From Mucilaginibacter sp. OK098 (lineage in GTDB: Bacteria > Bacteroidota > Bacteroidia > Sphingobacteriales > Sphingobacteriaceae): a stretch of 64,000 bases of DNA. Where the stretch lies: positions 186,504 through 250,503 of the forward strand of contig NZ_FRCM01000003.1 in the NCBI RefSeq assembly GCF_900142915.1, given 5' to 3'. Shown piece after piece: positions 1 to 7,370 of the stretch; within the stretch, counting starts at the first letter, position 1, and every line of letters begins with the position of its first letter. Both the position numbers and the translations under genes were made by a program. The notes under the pieces were generated by a model. That model had not been told where the DNA came from. It did no database searches and worked only from the letters and a program-made list of their open reading frames with translations.

Positions 1-861
1 ACCTATTATTTTAGGGATCTGCGTATTAGCGTGGAACCCTGCCAATTTATCTTCCTTATTTGCTAAAGGGTCCATGATAGCGTGATGATAAAAAAGCTCC
101 GCTAACCGTTTATCGTTCTTGTTTCCTGTTATGGCATACAAATTATAGGCAACTTCACTCATTCCGCCAAACTCCGTTTTCTCCATAGTAGCCAATTGTT
201 GCGGCGTTAAAGGTTCCAATTTGCGAAAGGCCCATCCGTCCATTTTTTCCGCAATATCCAAAGCCTGCTTGTTGCCTGTATACAGGTACATATCGGTCAG
301 CCCTGCCATCACTTTGTGGATCGTATACCAGGGTGCCCACACCCACTCACCCTTAATTGCCCGATTAATAAATTGTTTTGGGAAAGCACTTAGGTAACCA
401 CCTTCATCCAAAACTTGCTGGCATTCGGCAAGTGCTGTCACCAACGAATCGGCTTTTTGCTTGTAAACTATATCGCCTGTTGAAGCATACATCAACGCCA
501 GCCCCGAAAGTATATGACCCATAATATGTCCGCGTAACTCACAATTTGGTGATTCCCATCCACCCAGGGGTTTGGCATTAGATGCGATACCGGCATTTAA
601 CCGCCAAGTATGCAACAAGCTTGCGTTACTAATGCTCAACATCCATTTGGCATCGCGTTCCATGTTTTGTTTGAACCGGCTGTCTAATAACCTTACATCC
701 TGCAAATTAAAGCTTTGTGCCTTTGCGGTGATTTCAGACCGGTTGGTCAGTTCTTTTTGATACTGGCCGATATATTGTGAAAAAGCAGGCTTGCAAGTGA
801 GCATAACGGCAATAAAATGGCCGGCGATTACGATAGTTTTAAGTATTGTTGTTTTTTTCAT
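1..861 (-). CDS. GH127 beta-L-arabinofuranosidase (DUF1680), partial: C-terminus beyond window start
   Basis: Read directly from the minus strand: ATG at 861-859 opens 287 codons without a stop to base 1, so the 3' part lies outside the window. Residues 1-29 form a signal peptide (MKKTTILK..., hydrophobic core, ending before SQYIGQY). The following LQDVRLLDSRF, GGWESPNCELRGH, GHILSGLALMYA and EGGYLSAFP stretches are typical of the N-terminal half of DUF1680/GH127 proteins, which release beta-L-arabinofuranose from arabinose-rich glycans. The catalytic Cys/Glu region would lie beyond the left edge and cannot be checked. It is the most downstream visible gene of the minus-strand series and probably periplasmic. 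Family assignment is firm; exact substrate is inferred. Confidence 0.88.
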   Translation of the reverse strand, partial: MKKTTILKTIVIAGHFIAVMLTCKPAFSQYIGQYQKELTNRSEITAKAQSFNLQDVRLLDSRFKQNMERDAKWMLSISNASLLHTWRLNAGIASNAKPLGGWESPNCELRGHIMGHILSGLALMYASTGDIVYKQKADSLVTALAECQQVLDEGGYLSAFPKQFINRAIKGEWVWAPWYTIHKVMAGLTDMYLYTGNKQALDIAEKMDGWAFRKLEPLTPQQLATMEKTEFGGMSEVAYNLYAITGNKNDKRLAELFYHHAIMDPLANKEDKLAGFHANTQIPKIIG

Positions 862-991
862 ATTGCAAATTTAGTAACAGGTATTATACCGATAATAAAT
901 ATACCAGATGGCTAGTTTAGATGTAACCCATCAGCGACATTTTTCAATCGCCTCAAATTCGCCTGCATCCAGCATAGCTTACAGGCCGCTT

Positions 992-1201
992 TTATCCGCC
1001 CCGTTGATAATTATACTGATCGCTGCCTTCCTCGTACATCCCTCTACCGCCCCTTAAAATACTTGGATCCGGATAATCTCCCTTAAAGATGAGATTGGTA
1101 AAATAACTATCCCCTTTTTTACCGCGGGTAGTTTGTACAGATGCCAGAAAACTCAACATTATAAATGGCATTACTGCCATGAAATTCATTATTTTGTTCA
1201 T
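992..1201 (-). pseudogene. 5' remnant of a GH43 glycosidase (signal peptide plus first catalytic motif)
   Basis: A 69-codon reading frame begins with a normal signal peptide (MNKIMNFMAVMPFIML...) and continues into NLIFKGDYPDPSILR, the standard opening of GH43 five-bladed propellers including the general-base Asp. After this it degenerates (GGRGMYEEGSDQYNYQ) and stops. A working GH43 needs about 300 residues, so this is the stump of a gene whose remaining part was deleted. It lies between the SGNH esterase and GH127, in the same direction. It could still be translated as a short secreted peptide, but no function is supported. Confidence 0.7.
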
Positions 1202-1278
1202 TTACGCATTTTTACTGTTATGTTATTGAATGCTTTGCTGTTTTCCTCAACCCGCCATTTTGGGGTTAGTAAACCAAA

Positions 1279-3231
1279 TCACTTTTGGGTAATTCCCTTC
1301 CATTCATCTGTTCTGAAGGGCGCGGCCGGCAGCCCTTCTTTGTTAACAAGGTTACAAACGGGGTTGTCGGCCCATGCGTAACGTACGGCTACGGGTATAT
1401 CTACCTTATCCGAACTCACAATTACCTTATCACCTTCGATCCGGGCTGATGCCCAAAAGAATTTTTTATCATCTCCGGCTATTGCGAATCCCTTTAGTGA
1501 AGCTATATCGCGGGTTGCAAGTCCCGAACCGGTCTCGGTAAACCTTATAATTATATTTTTCCCTTTGATAACGAAGTTTTTATACATAGGCCCCGAGGCG
1601 ATAACATTTTTCCCATATACTTTTTTTTCCGCTATCAGCGCCAGCCTGCGTCCGACCTCCTGTTTATTTATCGGATGAATACTGTTTGCATCGCCAATAT
1701 CTATTATACAAGCCATGCCTGCGTTGGGTTGTGACAGGGTTAGTGTTTGGGCTTCTCTCAATTCAGCCCATTCGCTTTCAGCTGGAAGCGGATCTTCTTT
1801 TTTGAAGTTTGCCAACTGAACATATAAAAAAGGAAGATTACCCTGATGCCAGTGTTGTCGCCAGTCGTTGATCAGCATAGGGAATAATTCCCTATAGCGG
1901 TAAGCTTCAATATCGTTTGCCTCGCCCTGGTACCAGATAAATCCTTTGACCCCAAAAGGAATTAGCGGATTAATCATAGCATTAAACAGCACTGCGGGGT
2001 AATTTTGATAATTATGGATTTTAGGCATGGCTGGCTCAACATTTGTTTTATACAACCATTTTCCTGCTAAAGAGATCTTAGAATAACCATCAGTAATATA
2101 AATATTTTCGGCCGGAGGGTTCAATCCACCGCCACCCCACAGCATAGCCATTCTTATAGCAATGGTATTTTCCCCGTTTTTAACCAGACCGGCCGGAATG
2201 GTATAAGATTGTTTTTGATTGCTATTCCAAATCGTTTTGCATATTTCGGCACCATTAAAATAAAGGGAGTAATTCATTTCAGGGTGACCAATATTCAGCA
2301 CTAACTCTTTTCCTGCAAAAGATATGGGTAGCACAATTTTTTTTCGTAGCCACATCATCCCTTCATATTTTCCAATCCCAAAATCCTTAACCAGGCGAGG
2401 CATCTCAACCGCGGCCCAGCCAGAATCACCATATTCCGGTAAGGGAATGGTCTTGTCAGTATTACCCTGGGGATGATAAACGATGTCCCAAAACCGTATC
2501 ATATTTAAGCTGTCTTTTACAACATCATTTTGAGTCAGCGTATCGCCAGCAAGCATTTTTGCTCTGGTAGCAGGTGATGTAAGCTGCATTTCCCGGCTTG
2601 TCCATGTTTGTACCGGCGTTCCTCCCCAGCTACTTTGAATGATCCCGATTGGTACGTTTTGCTCTTTATGTATTTTACGGGCAAAATAATAGGCTACAGC
2701 TGAGAGCTGCTTCACACTATTAGTGTCGCATAGTTTCCACTTACCCGCTAAAAAATCAGATTGAGGGCTAAACTTAATATCATGTTCTATCAAAAGAAAG
2801 CGAATTTGCGGGAAATCAGCTTTGGCAATTTCGTTTGGAGCATTCTGCGCCTGCTGTACCTGCCATTCCATATTGGATTGACCCGAAGCCAGCCAAACAT
2901 CTCCGATAAGGATTCCTTTTAGTTTGATCGCAGATTCCGGCTTTCCTGATTCAGAAATTTTGAGCTCATAAGGGCCGCCTGCCTTAAACTTCGGAAAGTG
3001 CAACATCCATTTGCCGTCTTTGCCAGTTTTTGCATCTGTACTTACCTTGCCAAGCGTTGCAACAATCAAAGAACCAGGAGTTGCTTTTCCCCAAACAGGA
3101 ATAGCTATACCTCTTTGCAAAACCATATTGTCGCCAAACACTTTTGGCAAAGTTACCTGGGCATAACCGGATGTTTGAAAAAAGTGGAACAGTGTAAAAA
3201 ACACTAATAATATCCATTTGTTTATTTTCAT
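1279..3231 (-). CDS. Secreted SGNH carbohydrate esterase (sialate-O-acetylesterase/acetylxylan esterase type)
   Basis: 650 residues. Signal peptide about 1-24. Nucleophile block ASGQSNMEW with Ser119; oxyanion-type block SSWGGTPVQTW; GFIWYQGEAN further on; catalytic Asp/His region near DIGDANSIHP. A jelly-roll insertion (about 270-370) splits the hydrolase fold, as in PF03629-type esterases of Bacteroidota. The expected job is removing O-acetyl groups from hemicellulose side chains or backbone. The family also contains true sialate esterases, but neighbouring GH27, GH51 and GH127 genes favour a plant glycan. Its ATG overlaps the stop of the upstream GH27 by four bases (ATGA), so the two are translationally coupled. 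Probably periplasmic. Confidence 0.85.
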   Translation of the reverse strand: MKINKWILLVFFTLFHFFQTSGYAQVTLPKVFGDNMVLQRGIAIPVWGKATPGSLIVATLGKVSTDAKTGKDGKWMLHFPKFKAGGPYELKISESGKPESAIKLKGILIGDVWLASGQSNMEWQVQQAQNAPNEIAKADFPQIRFLLIEHDIKFSPQSDFLAGKWKLCDTNSVKQLSAVAYYFARKIHKEQNVPIGIIQSSWGGTPVQTWTSREMQLTSPATRAKMLAGDTLTQNDVVKDSLNMIRFWDIVYHPQGNTDKTIPLPEYGDSGWAAVEMPRLVKDFGIGKYEGMMWLRKKIVLPISFAGKELVLNIGHPEMNYSLYFNGAEICKTIWNSNQKQSYTIPAGLVKNGENTIAIRMAMLWGGGGLNPPAENIYITDGYSKISLAGKWLYKTNVEPAMPKIHNYQNYPAVLFNAMINPLIPFGVKGFIWYQGEANDIEAYRYRELFPMLINDWRQHWHQGNLPFLYVQLANFKKEDPLPAESEWAELREAQTLTLSQPNAGMACIIDIGDANSIHPINKQEVGRRLALIAEKKVYGKNVIASGPMYKNFVIKGKNIIIRFTETGSGLATRDIASLKGFAIAGDDKKFFWASARIEGDKVIVSSDKVDIPVAVRYAWADNPVCNLVNKEGLPAAPFRTDEWKGITQK

Positions 3232-4592
3232 TGTTTTAGTAACGATAGTTTTAACAAAGCGGCCCCGTGCGTATTTATTGTTTTTTTATATCCTTTTTTA
3301 AAGGCGCCTACATCTTCTTTTTCCCAAAGGTCCCGAACGGCTACCTTTCCTTCCAGGCCAAGTTGGGCAAAGTTTACATCCACATCCTGCGGCTTTGCCG
3401 CCAGGTTGAATAAAGCAACATAAATATCCTTGCTATCGGGCACGTGCGAATACCAAACCATAGCATCATTAGTTTTGTATAACTGGCGCGGTTCGGTCCC
3501 ATGTTGGTTAACGGCTATCACCTCATCGTTTGTAAACAGTTTCAATTCCTGCTCCCTGTTTTCGGGCAGGTTGCCGCCCAAAATTAACGGGGAGCGGAAG
3601 ATGGTCCAAAATGTCATATGCGAATACTCCTCGTCTTTTGTAAAACGGCTATAACGCTCGTCACCTACAGGGCCCCGTTTTGACAACTTGCCTATTTGTA
3701 TCATATCACAATCGGGCCAATGGCCGGGCCCGCCAACGCCTTCCCATTGTTTGCCATAATTAAACATTTGCAATACTGCGTTCCACTCGTCCCAAAAGTC
3801 ATTGGCCACCCGCCACATATTGGCATTTTGTTTTACGTTATCAGCTTTATCAACAGGCGTAGCCCCCGGTGACGTACTGAACACGATGGCCCTGCCGCAA
3901 TTATCAATTGCCTTCCTGTAGCCCTCAACCTCCGCAGTGCTATAAGGAGCCGATAAGTCATCAACCTTAATAAAATCAACGCCCCAACCTGCATATAATT
4001 TCAATATTGAATTCAGGTATGCCTGCGCACCGGGTTTAACCATATTTAGGCCAAACATGTGGTTGTTCCAGGCGCATTTTGAATTAGTATCGGCTATCAT
4101 ATCAGCAGTTATGCCATTAGTGCCCATTACGGGTGATTTTGCCCATACTGCCTGGCGTGGGATGCCACGCATTATATGAATACCAAATTTCAACCCCAGC
4201 GAATGGACATAGTCAGCCAATGGCTTAAACCCCTTACCTCCAGATTCCGAGGGAAACTTAATTGTATCAGGTGTTAGACGCCCCCATTGGTCCATTGCCA
4301 GCCAGGGGCTATATGAGCCATCTTTAAGTCTTTTTTGAAACGGGTCGCCACTTCGGCTATCAAAGGACCATAAAAAATCTACCACTATATATTGCCAGCC
4401 ATGCGCCTTCAGGTTTTGCGCAACGTAATCAGCATTTGCTTTTACCTCATCCTCATGAACCGTCATACCGTAACAATTGTAACTGTTCCATCCCATAGGG
4501 GGGGTTAGCGCAACATTCCTTTTTTGCGCCTTTATTGATGTACAAAAACTAAATACTATTAAAAAAGTTAAAATTTTCCAGGTTGTGGTCAT
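3228..4592 (-). CDS. GH27 family glycosidase (alpha-galactosidase or beta-L-arabinopyranosidase)
   Basis: 454 residues, signal peptide about 1-22. The GH27 barrel begins at once with LTPPMGWNSYNCYG. The strand-4 nucleophile is Asp211 in DFIKVDDLS, where ordinary alpha-galactosidases read LKYDxC. The acid/base is Asp265 in RVANDFWDEW, four residues after the conserved Arg. A C-terminal beta-sandwich (about 360-454) includes NDEVIAVNQHG and VRDLW. The departure around the nucleophile (no aromatic before Asp, no Cys after it) marks a subfamily apart from the 4977-7013 paralogue, so alpha-galactose specificity should not be assumed. The start is supported by ATGA overlap with the stop of the short lipoprotein remnant upstream. 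The 3' end overlaps the esterase by ATGA. Confidence 0.87.
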   Translation of the reverse strand: MTTTWKILTFLIVFSFCTSIKAQKRNVALTPPMGWNSYNCYGMTVHEDEVKANADYVAQNLKAHGWQYIVVDFLWSFDSRSGDPFQKRLKDGSYSPWLAMDQWGRLTPDTIKFPSESGGKGFKPLADYVHSLGLKFGIHIMRGIPRQAVWAKSPVMGTNGITADMIADTNSKCAWNNHMFGLNMVKPGAQAYLNSILKLYAGWGVDFIKVDDLSAPYSTAEVEGYRKAIDNCGRAIVFSTSPGATPVDKADNVKQNANMWRVANDFWDEWNAVLQMFNYGKQWEGVGGPGHWPDCDMIQIGKLSKRGPVGDERYSRFTKDEEYSHMTFWTIFRSPLILGGNLPENREQELKLFTNDEVIAVNQHGTEPRQLYKTNDAMVWYSHVPDSKDIYVALFNLAAKPQDVDVNFAQLGLEGKVAVRDLWEKEDVGAFKKGYKKTINTHGAALLKLSLLKQ

Positions 4593-4750
4593 CGATATGA
4601 GATTTCTATTGTAAATAATACGTAACTGGTTGCGTCGAACGACTTATTAGTGTTTGTAATAACTGGTTTTACGCTTAAATCAGCAATTTCTTGCTTACTG
4701 CATCTTGTTAATGTCAGGATGCCTAATAAATAATTTAGAGTTTTTTTCAT
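4589..4750 (-). pseudogene. Short lipoprotein ORF, probable 5' remnant of a GH5 gene like the one at 61625
   Basis: Minus-strand frame of 53 codons, ATG at 4750-4748, TGA at 4591-4589. The start MKKTLNYLLGIL followed by LTRCSKQ is nearly the same as that of the GH5 lipoprotein at 61625 (MKKTLNYLLCIL, LTRCTKQ), with a short deletion inside the hydrophobic stretch. Similarity continues weakly (PVIT/SFD against KTIT/SLD) and then ends. It carries a shared upstream element (see 4765-4839). Its stop codon overlaps the GH27 start as ATGA, so it may now act as a translated leader for GH27. It is either a decayed gene or a small lipoprotein; the matched start favours decay. Confidence 0.6.
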
Positions 4751-4764
4751 AAAACAGGTTTGGA

Positions 4765-4839
4765 CCGATTTATTTGTTTAACTGGTTAAATTTCATTTCT
4801 CGCTGGGCAAAAAAAGGTAGTTAATAAAAACAAGTGCGC
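4765..4839 (-). promoter_or_regulatory. Conserved upstream element, copy 1
   Basis: On the minus strand this stretch reads GCGC-A-CTTGTTTTTATTAA, then a T-rich part, then AAATGAAATTTAACCA and AAATAAATCGG, ending 14 bases before the ATG at 4750. The same order of blocks occurs on the plus strand at 61449-61524 and 63702-63773. TGTTTTTATTA is exact in all three; AAATTTAACCA is exact in copies 1 and 2. Weaker similarity continues upstream to about 4884. Candidate promoter, operator or 5' leader; function inferred only from repetition and position. Confidence 0.6.
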
Positions 4840-4882
4840 TTTTTTTTTAATTTTTCAGTTCGCTATTTAATATTAATAGGCT

Positions 4883-4935
4883 TTATTTTTCCGGGGAAAT
4901 GGAATCTGTTATATGAAAAAAGTCAAAGTCAGCCG
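4883..4935 (-). pseudogene. 3' remnant of a GH43 gene (last ~18 codons)
   Basis: Read on the minus strand this encodes ADFDFFHITDSISPEK followed by TAA. That is the C-terminus of the intact GH43 at 7371-8945, which ends ADFDFFHITDSISPKK. Forty bases are identical (4896-4935 against 7384-7423). Upstream of the match the sequence becomes unrelated at once, so the rest of the gene copy is gone. It lies directly downstream of the NPCBM-GH27 gene and in the same direction. Confidence 0.8.
4896..4935 (-). repeat. 40-bp exact direct repeat, copy A
   Basis: Identical to 7384-7423 in the same orientation, from GAAATGGAATCTG to AAGTCAGCCG on the plus strand. The two copies bracket the NPCBM-GH27 gene and the GH43 5' remnant (4936-7383). 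Both are the 3' coding end of a GH43 gene, so the repeat is a gene-duplication scar, not a mobile-element end. Confidence 0.95.
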
Positions 4936-4976
4936 CATAGTTATAAATCGAGCTCAGTTTAATAGATATTATCCTG

Positions 4977-7013
4977 CTATTTAACCGGCGTAAATTTGTA
5001 CAGGGCCACTCCATGCACCGGAACCTTCACCGAAAGAGCCTCTTTGTCCGCATGGATTGTTGTAATATCTTTCTGACGCCAAAGATCACGCACCTTTTGC
5101 TTTCCTGAAATACCAAGCTTTTTCAGATCCTTGTAAGAGATATCCACTTTCTCCAGACCGAAGTTGCAAAAGCCTGCTACACGACTGCCATCCTCAAGCT
5201 CTTTTACATAAATGCGCAGATCTCCGATAGTCTGAACACAGGTAGCCTGTTTGCCAAGAGCATCCTGATCGACAGCAATCACTTCATCGTTTGTCAATAA
5301 ATTCAAGGTAAAGGCATCCAGCTTTTCCATATCGCAACCAATTAGCAGAGGCGCAGAGAAAAGGCACCAAAGACTGAAGTGAAGATACTGCTCATCTGGT
5401 TTAAGCATGGTGGGATGCGGGCTACCCCAGCCTACTGTTCCTACAACCAACATGTCCGGATCGTTCCAGTTACCGGGCTTAGCCCAGGCTGCAGCCTGAT
5501 CCTGAGCTAATGCTATGCTTTTAACGTTGGACCAGTTGTCTGTTATATCATTCGTTGTACGCCAGGTGTTTCCACCTACCGAACCGCCCCATTTCCAAAC
5601 TTCCGACATTCCGTACTGACACAAGCTAAAAACAATGTCGCGGGGTTGCTGACGGATATAATCTCCCATTATTTTGTATGGTTTTACGGCGGTAGACAAT
5701 TGATAACCTCCATTGTAAGATATGGAGACTACTTTGTTTGGGTTGTTATCAGGTATTCCATTTAGCACTCCTCCATAGCTGCACCAATCGTATTTCAGGT
5801 AATCGAAACCCCATTTGGCATAACTTTCGGCATCTTGCTTTTCATGTCCATAACTACCGGCACCGCCATCACAGGTCCAGGGACCAGGACTGGAATAAAT
5901 GCCGATCTTTAAACCTAAGCCATGCACATAGTCTGTCAGGGATTTCATATCTCCAAACCTTTTATTAGGAACTATATTACCAGCTTCGTCCCGGAACTTA
6001 CCTTGCTGGGAAGGATCTTTCGAATCGCGGTTATTTTGCCAGTAGTCGTCAATATTTACGTAATTCCATCCGTAATTTACAAGTCCGGTTTTCACCATTA
6101 CTTCCGCAGCGCGCTTGACTTTCTCAGCAGAAACCTCTCCGGCGAAACAATTCCAGCTATTCCAACCCATTGGCGGGGTAAGTGCAATTTTATCACCACA
6201 GATAATGCGTAAACTTTTTTCGGCTATACCTTTCGCATTCTTTGCCTTCAATTGAATAACGTAAGTGCCGGCTGTTACAAGCTTACCGGTGATAAGTCCT
6301 GTTTTTTGATCCAGCTTTAGTCCCTGAGGCAAGTCGGTAACCATAAAGGTCATTGGCCGGTCTCCGGTGGCAGGTATCCTGAACTGAAACGGCGAGCCCG
6401 GGCGGACACCGAAAACGCTTGCGCTATTGATCTTCGGTTTTGCCGATGGCTTAGGGGTAAGAATGTAGGGCTCACTTGGGACAGGATAATAAGTAGTGAA
6501 ACTTGCCACACCGGGCGCCTCAAATTTTGCATCTGCCCAGTCGGCATGATCGCTGCTGTTACCGTTTCCTCCGTCTGTTACCAGCAGATAAAGTTTTTTC
6601 ACACCCAAAAGTTTCACATTACATAGCCGGGCAGTATCACCATCATGCATTACACCGCTCGACCAAAGCTTTGCGCCATCGCCGAATACAATAAACTCTA
6701 CGGCGGGCTGACGCCCTTTCACCTCATCATCAATGCCAACCTGCGCGGTAAACGAACTTGCCTTACCATCAAGCTGAATAAAAAGAGAGCTTTCTGCATG
6801 TGTGCCGAAGCCACGCTCAAAAGTTTTGCCTGCGATAGTCATGATGTTGTCATCAACTGTCCTGTTTTTTTTAGGTATGCCCCAGCCCTGTGTAGTTGCG
6901 CTGAGATCCAGCTGATCTAACCAAACAGTTTGTGCGGAAAGAGTACTTATACTTACTAGGCTGACGATAATCGCGAAGACAAGAGTAATTATGCTTTTAC
7001 TTGCTGTATTCAT
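4977..7013 (-). CDS. GH27 glycosidase with N-terminal NPCBM and Ig-like domains
   Basis: 678 residues. Signal peptide about 1-27; NPCBM carbohydrate-binding domain about 28-165 (FERGFGTHAESSL, GIDDEVKG motifs); linker and putative Ig (He_PIG) domain about 186-272 (LPQGLKLDQKTGLITG); GH27 barrel from LTPPMGWNSWNCF at about 279; nucleophile Asp409 in YLKYDWC; acid/base Asp489 in WRTTNDITDNW; C-terminal beta-sandwich to the end. This is the canonical alpha-galactosidase active site, though GH27 also includes beta-L-arabinopyranosidases, a plausible activity beside GH51, GH43 and GH127. The ATG lies two bases after the stop of the GH43 5' remnant, so translation may be coupled to it. Probably periplasmic. 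Confidence 0.9.
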   Translation of the reverse strand: MNTASKSIITLVFAIIVSLVSISTLSAQTVWLDQLDLSATTQGWGIPKKNRTVDDNIMTIAGKTFERGFGTHAESSLFIQLDGKASSFTAQVGIDDEVKGRQPAVEFIVFGDGAKLWSSGVMHDGDTARLCNVKLLGVKKLYLLVTDGGNGNSSDHADWADAKFEAPGVASFTTYYPVPSEPYILTPKPSAKPKINSASVFGVRPGSPFQFRIPATGDRPMTFMVTDLPQGLKLDQKTGLITGKLVTAGTYVIQLKAKNAKGIAEKSLRIICGDKIALTPPMGWNSWNCFAGEVSAEKVKRAAEVMVKTGLVNYGWNYVNIDDYWQNNRDSKDPSQQGKFRDEAGNIVPNKRFGDMKSLTDYVHGLGLKIGIYSSPGPWTCDGGAGSYGHEKQDAESYAKWGFDYLKYDWCSYGGVLNGIPDNNPNKVVSISYNGGYQLSTAVKPYKIMGDYIRQQPRDIVFSLCQYGMSEVWKWGGSVGGNTWRTTNDITDNWSNVKSIALAQDQAAAWAKPGNWNDPDMLVVGTVGWGSPHPTMLKPDEQYLHFSLWCLFSAPLLIGCDMEKLDAFTLNLLTNDEVIAVDQDALGKQATCVQTIGDLRIYVKELEDGSRVAGFCNFGLEKVDISYKDLKKLGISGKQKVRDLWRQKDITTIHADKEALSVKVPVHGVALYKFTPVK

Positions 7014-7015
7014 TT

Positions 7016-7141
7016 TTAATTTATAAGTGATAGGATGCCTGGATCGGCTATATTAATGGTTTGTATAATCGGGTTTTGAGCCTGCGCCCCCGCGGCAGCA
7101 AAAAGAGCTGTTGCCTGCAATACTTTCTTTCTGATATTCAT
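7016..7141 (-). pseudogene. 5' remnant of a GH43 glycosidase preceding GH27
   Basis: From ATG at 7141-7139 the frame gives a signal peptide (MNIRKKVLQATALFAAAGAQA) followed by QNPIIQTINIADPGIL and a stop after 41 codons. The GH43 genes at 34072 (AQNPLIMNQFTADPS) and 49343 (QPLIKTIYTADPS) have the same opening, with the base Asp in ADP. The rest of the propeller is missing. Its position, third after GH51 and GH43, matches the intact GH43 at 34072-35412 in the colinear plus-strand cassette. The stop lies two bases before the GH27 ATG. Confidence 0.72.
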
Positions 7142-7270
7142 TGTTGTCCTAAATTTATGTGTGTATATTATATATAATGGACCGGTCGAAGTTTTGGAAT
7201 GTTTCATATTATGGAACAATTGGATCCCGTTTTCGGTAAAGGCTTCATCCTCGCTACAGAAACATATATT

Positions 7271-7309
7271 TTTCATTCTCCCATCTATGAAAATAACGGG
7301 AGAATGAAA
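7271..7309. other. 12-bp inverted repeat (stem-loop) between GH43 and the GH43 remnant
   Basis: TTTCATTCTCCC (7271-7282) pairs perfectly with GGGAGAATGAAA (7298-7309) around a 15-base loop. It lies 62 bases downstream of the GH43 stop at 7371. No clear T-run follows in the minus direction, so it is a possible mRNA-stabilising or processing hairpin and not a textbook terminator. Confidence 0.5.
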
Positions 7310-7370
7310 TTGGGTTATAAACATGTTATTGAGCCCTAAGAATAAATCAGGTCCATTTATCGCCAATTTT

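Noticed and set aside
7142..7366. Upstream extension of the GH43 stump frame to 116 codons
   Set aside because: The added N-terminal part overlaps a stem-loop and is not signal-like; the Met at 7141 gives a clean signal peptide.
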